Below, in pieces: positions 1 through 9,399 of a stretch of DNA of 51,412 nt. Each line of letters begins with the position of its first letter. Position 1 is the first letter of the stretch. Position numbers and translations under genes: made by a program. The stretch is from Nemertoderma westbladi (Eukaryota > Xenacoelomorpha > Nemertodermatida > Nemertodermatidae), in the NCBI GenBank assembly GCA_032718475.1, contig JAUCBJ010007796.1:1-51412 (forward strand), given 5' to 3'. Under the pieces are notes generated by a model. The model saw only the letters and a program-made list of their open reading frames with translations, searched no databases and had not been told where the DNA came from.

Positions 1-1136
1 AACCTACTTTCCCTTACTGTTCCCTTGAGCTGCTGAACAGTCTCTTCCATTTCCCTGACCTGCTGAGAGGAGCACAAACAGTGTTCCTTCAGCTGCTCGA
101 GCAGGAGACCCATCTCCCGTCGTCCCTCAGCTACCCACTCAACCGCCGAAGCGGGAGTCGCCAACGTAGTAGCGGGCGAGCGAGAGACGACGGGCGATAA
201 ATTCTTGATCTCTCGCTCGGCGTCCAGGACGGGTTCGGACTCGGGAACAGTCCTACTGGGCACAGGTAGTTTAGTACTGTGCAAAGGGAATTTATAGGCA
301 GTTTCTGGGAGCACAGGTGTCTCTATCACCGAAGGGGTGATTTCAAGAACAGGCCTAATTATTTCAGGCTCATCTACTACAGTAGGGAGTCTTTTTACTG
401 TAATAATTTGGTCTGTGGGTTCTGTGCTACCTAAGTCTGTGCTAGCTAGTTGCCTTCTCCCAGCTGGGGGCAGATTAGGCAATTTCTGACGGTGAGGCAT
501 TCTTCCACGTCTGTCGGAACGAGATCTATTTCCTCCGCCTTCAGGATCAGTGGTATCGCCTTCATCAGGTGACGTAACGCTTGCGTCCTTCTTCTGAGGT
601 TTCTCTGCCGTCGCTTCGCCTTCCACTTGAGAAAAGACGGCGTCTGTTGATTCTCCTTGGGTCATGTGCTCGGTTAGCAGAGCTTTCAATCGAGTCATTG
701 TTTGGACTTTATTACTCACACGCCAAAACAAAGTCTTTACGGCGACCCGCAACGACGTATCTTGGCTTATCCTTGAGACTTTCTCATAGGCTGAAAGAAT
801 TAGTCTGATCCACAGAACTCGTTCGCGAACTTGATAAAGCAGCTCTTCCTGCTCCCGAGGTCCGTAAGGCCGCTGAAACAGCTGCTCCTCCAATCGCCAC
901 AGAGAGCTGAAGAATCTCTGTGCATATTCTGCTACCGACTCCTTCCACATAGCCGAATCCCTAGTGTTCCATACCACTCCCATCCTGTATAAGTCCATCC
1001 AGCCAGCTTTCGATAAGTTAAACGGGAGTCCGGGTCCGGGGAAATTCCATTGCGTCTCGACAATAGACTTCAGTTCCTCCTTCGTGTATCCCGCATAACT
1101 ATCCTTGGTCGATCGCTCACTTTTCGCCCAATCCAT
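1..1136 (-). CDS. Gag-like protein of element A, partial at 3' end
   Basis: An uninterrupted frame of 378 codons runs from the ATG at 1136-1134 to the left edge. I do not recognise a named domain. Residues about 1-150 are rich in Trp, Leu and charged residues and look helical. A hydrophilic Arg/Glu/Pro-rich linker follows, and the last 60 residues, with heptad-like Leu/Gln/Glu spacing, look like a coiled coil. The position next to the LTR and leader makes Gag the likely identity. A better initiator may be the ATG at 1237-1235, whose frame is offset by one base from this one; codons upstream of 1136 stay open back to a TGA, so a single-base indel near 1220 may have cut off about 30 N-terminal residues. 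The Gag role rests on position, not on a domain match. Confidence 0.6.
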   Translation of the reverse strand, partial: MDWAKSERSTKDSYAGYTKEELKSIVETQWNFPGPGLPFNLSKAGWMDLYRMGVVWNTRDSAMWKESVAEYAQRFFSSLWRLEEQLFQRPYGPREQEELLYQVRERVLWIRLILSAYEKVSRISQDTSLRVAVKTLFWRVSNKVQTMTRLKALLTEHMTQGESTDAVFSQVEGEATAEKPQKKDASVTSPDEGDTTDPEGGGNRSRSDRRGRMPHRQKLPNLPPAGRRQLASTDLGSTEPTDQIITVKRLPTVVDEPEIIRPVLEITPSVIETPVLPETAYKFPLHSTKLPVPSRTVPESEPVLDAEREIKNLSPVVSRSPATTLATPASAVEWVAEGRREMGLLLEQLKEHCLCSSQQVREMEETVQQLKGTVRESR

Positions 1137-3531
1137 CTGGTGCTCCTCCACCGCAATCAATACCCTTTTGAGTACGGCTACAGGAAGGATGAGAAGGGGA
1201 TCCGAACTATCTGACAGTGTCGTTTTGTGTCAGACATGTTTGATTGTACAGTTGAAGGCTTACTGCTATAGTTACAGTTAAAGCAAGTCTAGTAATTCAG
1301 TATGACCACTGGCCTAGTACCGGTAATTTATTGCAGTATATTAGAATACCGGTATGCACTTATAATATATATAAGTATTGTAAACTAGGTTTGTCACAGA
1401 GTACCGGTATATAATTTTAACACAGATATATATAAATATATAATAGGCCTATCTTGAATACCGGTATACAGCTTACACTTATAGTATATATAAGTATAAC
1501 TATGAACTAGAATTAATTACAGAGTACCGGTATGATTTCAGCTCAAATTTATAGAAATAAATATTATAAGCCTATGGTAAGTACCGGTATGTCAATTATT
1601 TTTAGAATAATTGAATTCCTGAATATTTTAGGGTTACTTGGTTACTTTAACTTACTTTATTACCGTTATTTAAGCAGTAGTCCAACTGATATTGAGACCT
1701 AGTTGTTGTATGGCAGGCCTACTATTTATAAATCGTTTGAGTTGATTTATAATAGATATATACCCGTTTAAATGGGTTTTTGTCAATATTTGAAATAAAT
1801 GTTATTATTTCTGGGGGAGTCACTACACAGAAGCTGTGCGTTCTCCGTGAAGTGCTATTTATTGGACACTAAAACTGATAATTCTACTTCCTAAGTTACT
1901 TATCTACAAATTACTTACGATACGGGTGAGATTAATTCTCTAATTAAACACAACAAAATATTACGTACGAAATTTTTAGGGTAATTTTACAGGAAGTCTA
2001 CAAACCAGTCCAACAAAGGGTTAGATTTCTGGCTATTACAAAGGACAGGGTACTACGGTATTTAAATAATAAGTAGTAGTAAATATATTGTACTGTCCAG
2101 ATAGGAAAATACCACCGCCTGACGACCTATAACCGTATCGCTATAGGTACTACGTTATGTATCACGGATTGTTCCTACCCAGAAGCTAATAGAGCTAACG
2201 AATGTGCCTATCAACCACTTTACAACACAAATATACTGCCTACACTAATTACTTAGGAAAGCACTGTACACTAAACCCTAAATTAGGTACAAGTACCGGT
2301 ATAACAAATAATCAGTAGTTAAATATACTTGAACAGTTAAAAGAACCACGGCATCTGCTGGAGTGACCGAAGCACAAAATCTCCAGTCTTTACCTACGCC
2401 GAGCAGCCCTGATGTAGTACCGGGGTTAGTTTAACTATAACGGTATGTATAACAAGCACAATTACTGTAGGAATAAACTTGGGGACATGAATGTTGCGAA
2501 TAATCGCATAAACTCTGAATAATAAATAATACGCTACCCGTACAGAATACTCAAACAAATACAAACCAAACGCTGGCAGACTACTACTAAGCCTAAACAA
2601 ACTACTGTATGTGCAGATTCTGAAACTGTTAGTTAGTATGCGTGCTAACACGGTAGTACGACTTACTCTTTAAGAGGGGATTGACCTTACAGTGTTGACT
2701 GCCCCAACTTACTAACGGCACTTGATCAGACCAACTCTACACACGCAGCAATCCCTTCAGACCCAAAAATAGCTAGACAACAATCCAGCTTACAAAATAT
2801 CTGAGTAATAACTATTACGGTACCTGAACAGACCACACAAACAAACACAGGCCAAAACACTGGCAGACTACGATCAAGCCTAAATAAACTACAGTATATG
2901 CAGACTCTGAAACTGTTAGTTAGTATGCGTTCTAACACGGTAGAACGACTTATTCTTTAAGAGGGGATTGACCTTCAGCATATGGCTGCCCCAACTTACT
3001 AACGGCACTTTATCAGACCAACTCTACACACACCGTAATCGCTCCAAACTCAACAACAGTCCGACAGCAGCTCAGCCTACAATTATCTGAACAATCTGAG
3101 CAGGGTCACACGCCTTCTGCTCAATATTAGCTTACTAGTAAATAAAACTGACAGAAATAGACCTAAGTAAAATCCCAATAAAAACCAGGCGTCCCCGATT
3201 TAATATCGAGACCTACCGGTATACAATAATCAAAATCGAATAATACTAAATGTACTTGTACAGCAGTACCGGTACCGGTGATGACAGTTAGGCCTACTGA
3301 CCTACAGAAGCACCGGTTCAGTTTTACCAGTCACTACGGTATTTTGCAACCTTATTGCCTACTGCAATAAGATTATAACTGTTACTGTTCGTCAGAACAG
3401 TATTAAACTGTATTTAATGCCTACACTTGCAACCTTATTGCTTACTGCAATAAGATAATAACTGTTACTGTTCGCCAGAACAGTATTAAACTGTATTTAA
3501 TGCTTACACTGCAATACAAAATAACTGTTAC
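1137..3531 (-). other. Long untranslated leader of element A
   Basis: AT-rich sequence between the LTR and the Gag-like frame with no coding region I can support. It contains many copies of short ACCGGTA-type words, a tandem duplication at 2531-3100 and an 83 bp tandem repeat that abuts the LTR. Two short frames on the minus strand here (2394-2651 and 2726-2938) resemble each other only because they lie in the two halves of the duplication. Confidence 0.6.
2531..3100. repeat. Tandem duplication, 287 bp unit
   Basis: Two diverged units with a constant offset of 287 bp: GGCAGACTAC at 2575 and 2862, the word GAGGGGATTGACC at 2674 and 2961, and CCAACTCTAC at 2731 and 3018. The two units have diverged by point changes and small indels. 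Confidence 0.85.
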
Positions 3532-3537
3532 TGTTCG
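3346..3537. repeat. 83 bp tandem repeat next to the LTR
   Basis: Two full units (3346-3428, 3429-3511) and one shortened unit that runs into the LTR. Each carries the word CTGTTACTGTTCG, which in the last unit forms the LTR terminus itself. Copy number is probably variable between insertions. Confidence 0.8.
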
Positions 3538-4771
3538 CGCTTTTGAAGACCTTTAGCAGTTTAACCTGCCAAAATTTATGTCTTTTAGTTAATTAACACA
3601 CCTTTAGCATACAACAATATTTTATGCTAATAAACAAAACATTAGCCGAAGCCAGCCCATGCGCGATCATTCACCCGATGGATCTACACCCGGGAGGCTG
3701 AATTCGGATGCTTAGATTTTATTATTGCAGTGTAAGATTGCAGTGTAAACCTATTGTATTATTCGATAGATCACTAATAATTAATTTCTGACAGATATTA
3801 TTAACTTTCGGGAAATATTAACAGTTCCTTTAGGACGTGGCGCTCTATCTATTTAAACAGAGCTAGGACTTATACTAAACGCAACGATAAGGCTTATGAT
3901 TAAAGTATAAGTCGCATTCTTTAGGAAATGCTTTGTTACCAGTCACATCACACTCACAATCATGCACACTATATTCTGCCGACCGTCAGTATATTTGATC
4001 ACACATAAAGAGAACCGCAATTGACTCAGGTAGTGTCTACTAAATAACATTAGATTCAATACACACCACATTGATATAAATCGCAATTGTTATATATATA
4101 GCCCGCCTCTCTAACCTGTAGTGTATCAAGAAATTGGGAATTTTGGGTGATTTATCCGTATTCTCCAAAGAGCAATATTTCCATCAACAAATAGATACAA
4201 TTAATAACTGACGGTAAATAGCAGTACAAACAATATGATTAGTGCAGTTAAATTAAGTGAGGTAACACCGCCGGTAACAGTTATACTTTCTATAATCTAA
4301 GCAGTTTACGGTACAGCAGTATCTATCCAAAATGCCGGTGTTTCTGGCTTAGACAGCAATAACAACAAAGTATCCAGAAAAAACAGTAAGACTGAACACT
4401 CTCCTTATGATCGGCTGAAAAGCTACACGTCGACAGGAAAAATCGCTCTGATTGGCTCAAGCCAAACAAAGAACCACGAGTCCAATGGCTGTTTCCATGT
4501 CAGCAACCAGCTGTTAGATGTCGTAATATGAATCATCACGGCTAAGCTGTGAAAGGTGGTTGGTGCATTACAGGTTTTTTGCCTTACCATGTCCGCCAAA
4601 ACACGTATATAGCAGAATGATTTTTATGTCCGTTAAAACACCTGTAACGGTACCTTGCGGGCGAGGGGAATATATATACAGTTAGAGAACCTTTTAGAGT
4701 ATTCCAGCGCCTGGGGGGAAACTGGATTGCGAAGCAAAAGGGGCCAGTTATATCCCACAGAAGCTTTTACA
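3532..4771 (-). repeat. 5' LTR of element A
   Basis: About 1240 bp with TG...CA ends when read on the minus strand. It aligns along its length with the solo LTR at 26950-28074; shared blocks include a CCAATCAGAGC word, TTTGGAGAATAC, GACGGTCGGC, GCGCCACGTCCTAAAGGAAC and GGCAGGTTAAACTGCTAAAGG. The second LTR of this element lies outside the window. Confidence 0.8.
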
Positions 4772-4955
4772 AAATTACTGAAAAAAAGTGATAAAAAGTG
4801 GTCCGGGACTTTTTTTTTATCGATGAATATTACTTTCTCAGCAAGTCCAAATCTAGATCAGAAATATTATATCTTTGCACTAAAGCCCAGACTTTTGCTC
4901 TGTAAGGATGTTAAATTTAAGTACCCTGCGAAACCTATAGCAAATAAATAACACA

Positions 4956-4960
4956 TTCCC
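4956..4960. other. Target-site duplication of element B (left copy)
   Basis: TTCCC directly precedes the LTR; the partner TTCCC is at 12212-12216. A 5 bp duplication is usual for BEL/Pao integrase. Confidence 0.85.
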
Positions 4961-5551
4961 TGTGACGGGATCAAGGGATCCCGACCGGATGAATACGCTG
5001 CTCGTCACCGTTGTAGTGGAAAATAAGAGTAAGAGTTCGTTGTTGTTTCTTGATACTCTGAATAACTGGATGTTAATGATAGCACAATAATGGTAACAGG
5101 ATAGCATAGTTTTGATGGGTACCGGTATGAGTCTGAATGTGATGATATATTGGTGACGGTGAGGATTGTCACCAGTCTGCACTAAAAACCAATAACTGAA
5201 ATAACTGATTCACAGACCGGTAGCAGGATAATATATATGTATGGTTACCTCTACATTACTGTGGCCTCTTACTTAGTGGATGCTTCCTTCGCCCCCATTG
5301 GCTAATAATCTACTTCACGCCTCTCCCCTCTCTGGGAGTGTTTCCCCCTGCTGTTGGCCCCTGCTGGTTGTTTCCCCTTCCGAGGTGTTTTGACCTCTGA
5401 CCTACCCTTTGTGTGTGGCTTTGGGGTTGTGTTCTCCCCAGTGTTGGTTGTGATACGAGATTAGTTATTGCTAATCTCGTATCTCCAACATTGCTGAAAA
5501 TGCCACTTCCCATTTTATGAGGGTAGTGCGGCGGAATTGAATCCACTTACA
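4961..5551 (-). repeat. 3' LTR of element B
   Basis: 591 bp; begins TGTAAG on the minus strand and ends CCCGTCACA. It matches 11604-12211, strongly in the LTR-start half (plus strand about 5160-5551) and with many indels in the other half. It contains a 7 bp stem near the LTR end (CGGGATC / GATCCCG) and a long hairpin at 5442-5490. Confidence 0.9.
5442..5490. repeat. LTR hairpin, 3' LTR copy
   Basis: A perfect 13 bp stem, GATACGAGATTAG with its complement, around a 6 nt loop (5452-5483), extended after a small internal bulge by TGTTGG/CCAACA. The other LTR carries the same structure with a paired change in the stem. Confidence 0.8.
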
Positions 5552-5566
5552 CTCCCCCCATGCTAT
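5552..5566 (-). promoter_or_regulatory. Polypurine tract of element B
   Basis: Read on the minus strand, ATGGGGGGAG lies directly against the TG start of the 3' LTR. This is where the plus-strand DNA primer of LTR elements is made. Confidence 0.7.
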
Positions 5567-6760
5567 CTTTCCGGTGAGAAGATAGCATCACCTATAAGTG
5601 CGCTTCAATTCCGCTGGAACCTGATCTACTATCGGGTGTGGGGTGGAGTTCTTTTCGTGGAGTCGGCTTTCCAGGCCGCTCCCTCTGGGTATGATATTAC
5701 TACCCCTTCTTGGTGCAACCGCAACCTATGTTGCACCAAGATATCTGACGTCTCCGTTTGAGACAATTGTGGAATCCTCACACAATTTTAAAAACCCTCT
5801 CACTCTGAACTGTAACTTCTCACTCTAACTCCACTCTAACTCCACTCTGCTCGCCCCCCACATTCGAATTGCACTCCTCTCACTCTCTCTCATCCTGTCA
5901 ACACCTCCTCTCCATACTTCTCTGTGCTCCTCTCATACTCCCAAAGTGTCAATTTCTTATGCTACCTCTCTCTGTGCTATCATTGTACCTACCTTGCTAC
6001 TTACTTCTTACTTACTACTTACTATGTAACTCTCTTGCTACTTACTTCTTACTTACTACTTATTGACTCTACTACTAACTCTCTAACCCTACTAACGGTA
6101 CTATGTACCCTCTTACTCTCTTTCTACGTGGCCCTTTCGGTGCCCACAACCCCTCTACTCTCTTTCTATGTGGCGCTTTCGGTGCCCACAACCTCTCTAC
6201 TACTACTTTCTACGTGGCGCTTCCGGTGCCCACAACCCCTCTGCTACTACTCGTGGTATGTCAATATACCATACTCCCTTACTGCCTACTTCTAACGCTA
6301 ACGGTACTACGTACCCCTCTACTCCCGTGGTATATTTATATACCACACTCCCTATTCTGCCTACTTCTTACTCTCCTCTTACTTTCTCTTACTAACTTCT
6401 ATCAACTTTCTAACTACTTACTAACTTTCTAACTTTCTACATACTATCTAACTTCTACTAGCTATTACTTTCTACTTACTATCTAACTTTTACTAACTAC
6501 TACTTCTTACTAACTTCTACTTATTTTATTATTTTATTTTATTTATATTTCTTATTTGTGTGGGAAGGGCGTCTCGCCCTCTTTCCCACCCCCTTCAGTC
6601 CAACACATTGGATGACTAAACTCTAAGGGATTCCTTGATCTTCCATCGATCCTTCCAGGAGGCACTTTCCCACTGCCCCCCTGTAGGTCCTCTTAATCTT
6701 CGTCCCACTCTCCTCGTCAATTCCAACTCACTAGGAATTGATTCTCCCTCTTCCGCCACT
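5567..6760. other. Non-coding, pyrimidine-rich stretch of element B
   Basis: The interval between the protease frame and the polypurine tract, where pol would normally lie. From about 5780 to 6545 it is mostly CT-rich low-complexity DNA. About three 42-45 bp units recur at 6120, 6162 and 6207, each with TTTCTA(C/T)GTGGC and GGTGCCCACAAC. Two small inverted repeats with GTGGTAT arms follow (6252-6273 and 6327-6346). Short plus-strand frames here come from the repeats and are not genes. Confidence 0.7.
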
Positions 6761-9343
6761 TTAAGATCGGGTCTTTCCGCCGCCTTCTTGACTTCCTCGT
6801 CCCCTGGCAGCAAAATGCCACCCCACCTTGTCGTCTCCCTGCGGCAGAATGGAAACAAACCGAAAGGACAGACAAAACAGAACGGACAATAGTAATCCTA
6901 GCCCTTTCCACCCTGTCTTCTTGTTTGACCTTCCCCTTCTCGGTATGCCTCTCAATCGGACGCGCGTCTCCTCCGGACACTCCTCCAGACACTCCTCTGA
7001 ACACTCCTCCGGACATCTCGCCGTCCACTCTTCTCTGTCCCCATACCGATACTTGCCGGGAACATCCTTGTTCCATTCCATCGTCTCCAAGTCTTCCGCG
7101 TCGAATCCATTCTCCACCACCCACTCTCTTCCTATGACTTCCCCTCCTAACTTATCTACCGACGGTATTCTTCTGGAACTATCCTCTATCCTTTCAACAC
7201 GCTCCACTGTGCATGGTTCCAGATCTATAGCCAACTCCTGGTATATTTTCTTGGGCCGCTTCTCACATGGGACTTCCCCATTGCCCGTCTCTGGTTTCTT
7301 CTCTACGTCCTCAATGGTGCCTGGTAGCATGCACCCTGATGTATCCGACACCCTGTGTGGAATCTTGGTTTTAATTGGGCCGCTAAGCGTCCATCCGAAC
7401 GGCATGAGAATCGCCGCCGGATGCCGCTGTCTGTCTTCCCCGAAGATCATCTGTAATCTTTCGTGGGCCGTCGGGCAGTCCATTCCCACTATGATGGATA
7501 CTTTCCTGATGTCCACCTCCGGTATCGAGAAATCGATATCGTCCAGGAACCGGTATTGCTCGACCTCGATCTTAGTTGGTCTTCTGGCATTTATATTGAT
7601 CGATTCTATTATCTGTATGGGGTCGATAGTCGCCCCATAGTCACATCCTGGTGCTATTGCTGATATCTCGCACCGTCCCGTCCTCATCTCCAGGACGTCA
7701 TCTTTACTCGAGATAGTAGTTACCGCCAACCTACTCGACCTCGTCTGTAACCCTATCTCCTCGGCCACCCAATTCTCCACCAGCATGAAGGCTGCTCCGC
7801 TGTCGACCAGCATCAATGTTGTGACTGATCGGCCGCCCCTTCCTGTTATCTTCACTGGCACTACCCCGAGTAGTACTTTCCTCTTACTTCTTGCTCCTGT
7901 CATGCTCGTAGCCATTGCTTGGCCTCCAGTCTCATCGTCTCCTATTGGTGATTCTCTACAATCTCCGGATCTGTGTCCTTCTACCACGCATCGATGACAT
8001 AGTCCGTTTGCGTCCGCGTAGGCTACACGATCTTGTTTAGGCAACGCTTGCCAATGCTTGCAACTCATGGTCTTATGGGTTCCGTCCCTATGCAATTGAC
8101 ATTCGAATCCTGGATTGTAGCGTTCCCTGTATAGTCCTTCACGTATCGCGCGTAGATTTATATCTACCGATTTAGTGTTTTGGTTATTTGGACTCGGCCT
8201 ACAGGGTGTGTTGGGATTTTGTTTGTTCGTGGTGTTATTTTCTTTCTGTCCCTGCCACGGTGTGGCCCTACTCCCAGCTAACTGTGGGCTTGTAGCCCCC
8301 TGTGTGGCCGCGTGTGGTAGCGACTGTCTCACTCTCGGGAATGGATCTGCATGATTGTGTTCGGGTTTAGGCCTGTTGTATTCGGTCTTCGGCGCCTTCC
8401 CCAAACTATCCTCACTGTAGACTGGGTCTGTAATCAACTCTGCTTCGTAGTTGAGGAAGTTCGACATTTCCTCTAGGCCCGGTTCCGCACCTTTCTTCTC
8501 CCGGGTGGAGAAGGCGATCTTCCTCCACTTGCTCCGTAGCCAGATCGGCAGTGCCTGCTCTATCGTGGTGATATTATTAGATGCGTTGAGTTCGTATGGC
8601 GCGTCTAGTGTTTTCAGCACGATTAACGCCTTCTCGACCTTGTTCGCAAAGGTCTTTATGCTAACAGGGTTATCCTGTAGGCCACCCGATGTTATTCCCC
8701 TTAAGGTCTGCCGGATGATCTTGGCTGGGTGTCCGTATTCCCTGTCTAGGGCCCGCCATGCAGTCGTGAAGCCACCCTCGATGCCCTGATACTGCCTCAC
8801 GATGTCGTACGCTGGGCCTCCTGTGTATACCTGTAGATATTTTAGGCACTCCGCCTGCGTCAGGTTCTTAGTTAATATCTCGTTGCTGTACATGCGCCGG
8901 AATTGCAGGTATTCTTCCGGCCTGCTTCCGTCGAATTTAAATGGCTCTACAGGTGGTAGCTCGATCCTGGTCTTCAGCGCATCGATAAGTGTCGCCATTC
9001 CCATTGCCTGTGCTTCCAATGGGTTCGAGGGATGCCGTACAGATTCTCCCATTGGGTGCGGTCCGCCCGTCGGGCCTGTTGACTTTCTCTGCGTCAGATA
9101 TACCATCGGGGGTAACGGCCCCCTCCATATTTCCGTGTCGCACGACCTGTTCTCGTCCAGGGGGTTCGATGTTCTTATTCCTGTTTGAGTGTATTGTTGA
9201 TATTGTAATGGGGGAATGTCACCCTGCCCCCCCCCCCCCACTGGTGGTAGGTTTGGTACTGGGGTTGATGTTAATATATTGGGGCCCATACACCTATCCG
9301 CAATAACTCTCCCCTCCCCTGGATATATGTTATGTCCCTGCAT
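6761..9343 (-). CDS. BEL/Pao Gag-protease polyprotein of element B
   Basis: About 860 residues from the first ATG (9343-9341); the frame is open for 16 more codons upstream. Numbered from that upstream limit, residues 150-320 match the DUF1759 Gag core typical of BEL/Pao (PFKFDG...EYLQF, then TAWRALDREYG). A zinc knuckle CX2CX4HX4C lies at 465-478, and an aspartic protease of DUF1758 type has its active site LVDSGAA near 529-535. VGMDCPTAHERLQ (about 635) and PFGWTLSGP (about 664) mark the usual protease/pol border. After this the frame turns into Glu/Cys repeats (CPEECSEECLEECPEE) and a hydrophobic stretch, with no reverse transcriptase. Gag packages element RNA and the protease would cut the polyprotein. 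A frame this long in a pol-less copy suggests decay since loss of pol is limited, or selection for the Gag-protease. Confidence 0.88.
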   Translation of the reverse strand: MQGHNIYPGEGRVIADRCMGPNILTSTPVPNLPPVGGGGQGDIPPLQYQQYTQTGIRTSNPLDENRSCDTEIWRGPLPPMVYLTQRKSTGPTGGPHPMGESVRHPSNPLEAQAMGMATLIDALKTRIELPPVEPFKFDGSRPEEYLQFRRMYSNEILTKNLTQAECLKYLQVYTGGPAYDIVRQYQGIEGGFTTAWRALDREYGHPAKIIRQTLRGITSGGLQDNPVSIKTFANKVEKALIVLKTLDAPYELNASNNITTIEQALPIWLRSKWRKIAFSTREKKGAEPGLEEMSNFLNYEAELITDPVYSEDSLGKAPKTEYNRPKPEHNHADPFPRVRQSLPHAATQGATSPQLAGSRATPWQGQKENNTTNKQNPNTPCRPSPNNQNTKSVDINLRAIREGLYRERYNPGFECQLHRDGTHKTMSCKHWQALPKQDRVAYADANGLCHRCVVEGHRSGDCRESPIGDDETGGQAMATSMTGARSKRKVLLGVVPVKITGRGGRSVTTLMLVDSGAAFMLVENWVAEEIGLQTRSSRLAVTTISSKDDVLEMRTGRCEISAIAPGCDYGATIDPIQIIESININARRPTKIEVEQYRFLDDIDFSIPEVDIRKVSIIVGMDCPTAHERLQMIFGEDRQRHPAAILMPFGWTLSGPIKTKIPHRVSDTSGCMLPGTIEDVEKKPETGNGEVPCEKRPKKIYQELAIDLEPCTVERVERIEDSSRRIPSVDKLGGEVIGREWVVENGFDAEDLETMEWNKDVPGKYRYGDREEWTARCPEECSEECLEECPEETRVRLRGIPRRGRSNKKTGWKGLGLLLSVLFCLSFRFVSILPQGDDKVGWHFAARGRGSQEGGGKTRS

Positions 9344-9399
9344 ATTATAGTCATGCTGCTGTGCTGGTACCGATATAGGCCTACGCCACAACTTCCAGA

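Larger units (their letters stand above)
1..4771 (-). mobile_element. LTR retrotransposon A, 5' half (continues past left edge)
   Basis: The element reads on the minus strand: LTR at 3532-4771, leader 1137-3531, and a Gag-like frame from 1136 to the window edge. The LTR is recognised because a second copy of the same family sits at 26950-28074 as a solo LTR with a clean 5 bp target duplication. Both copies begin TGTAAAAGCTT and end GCGCGAACA. The sequence just outside the LTR is AAAAT (4772-4776), so a matching AAAAT is expected beyond the other end, outside this window. No tRNA-primer site is obvious next to the LTR. The superfamily is undetermined because protease, reverse transcriptase and integrase lie out of view. 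Confidence 0.75.

Noticed and set aside
5643-6432. Several plus-strand Leu/Thr/Tyr-rich frames
   Set aside because: They arise from CT-rich low-complexity sequence and a short minisatellite in element B.
6828-7640. Plus-strand frame of 270 codons
   Set aside because: It is the antisense shadow of the BEL Gag-protease frame; its composition (Ser/Pro/His-rich) and lack of motifs agree with that.
8802-9306. Plus-strand frames of 105-128 codons
   Set aside because: Antisense of the Gag-protease N-terminus.
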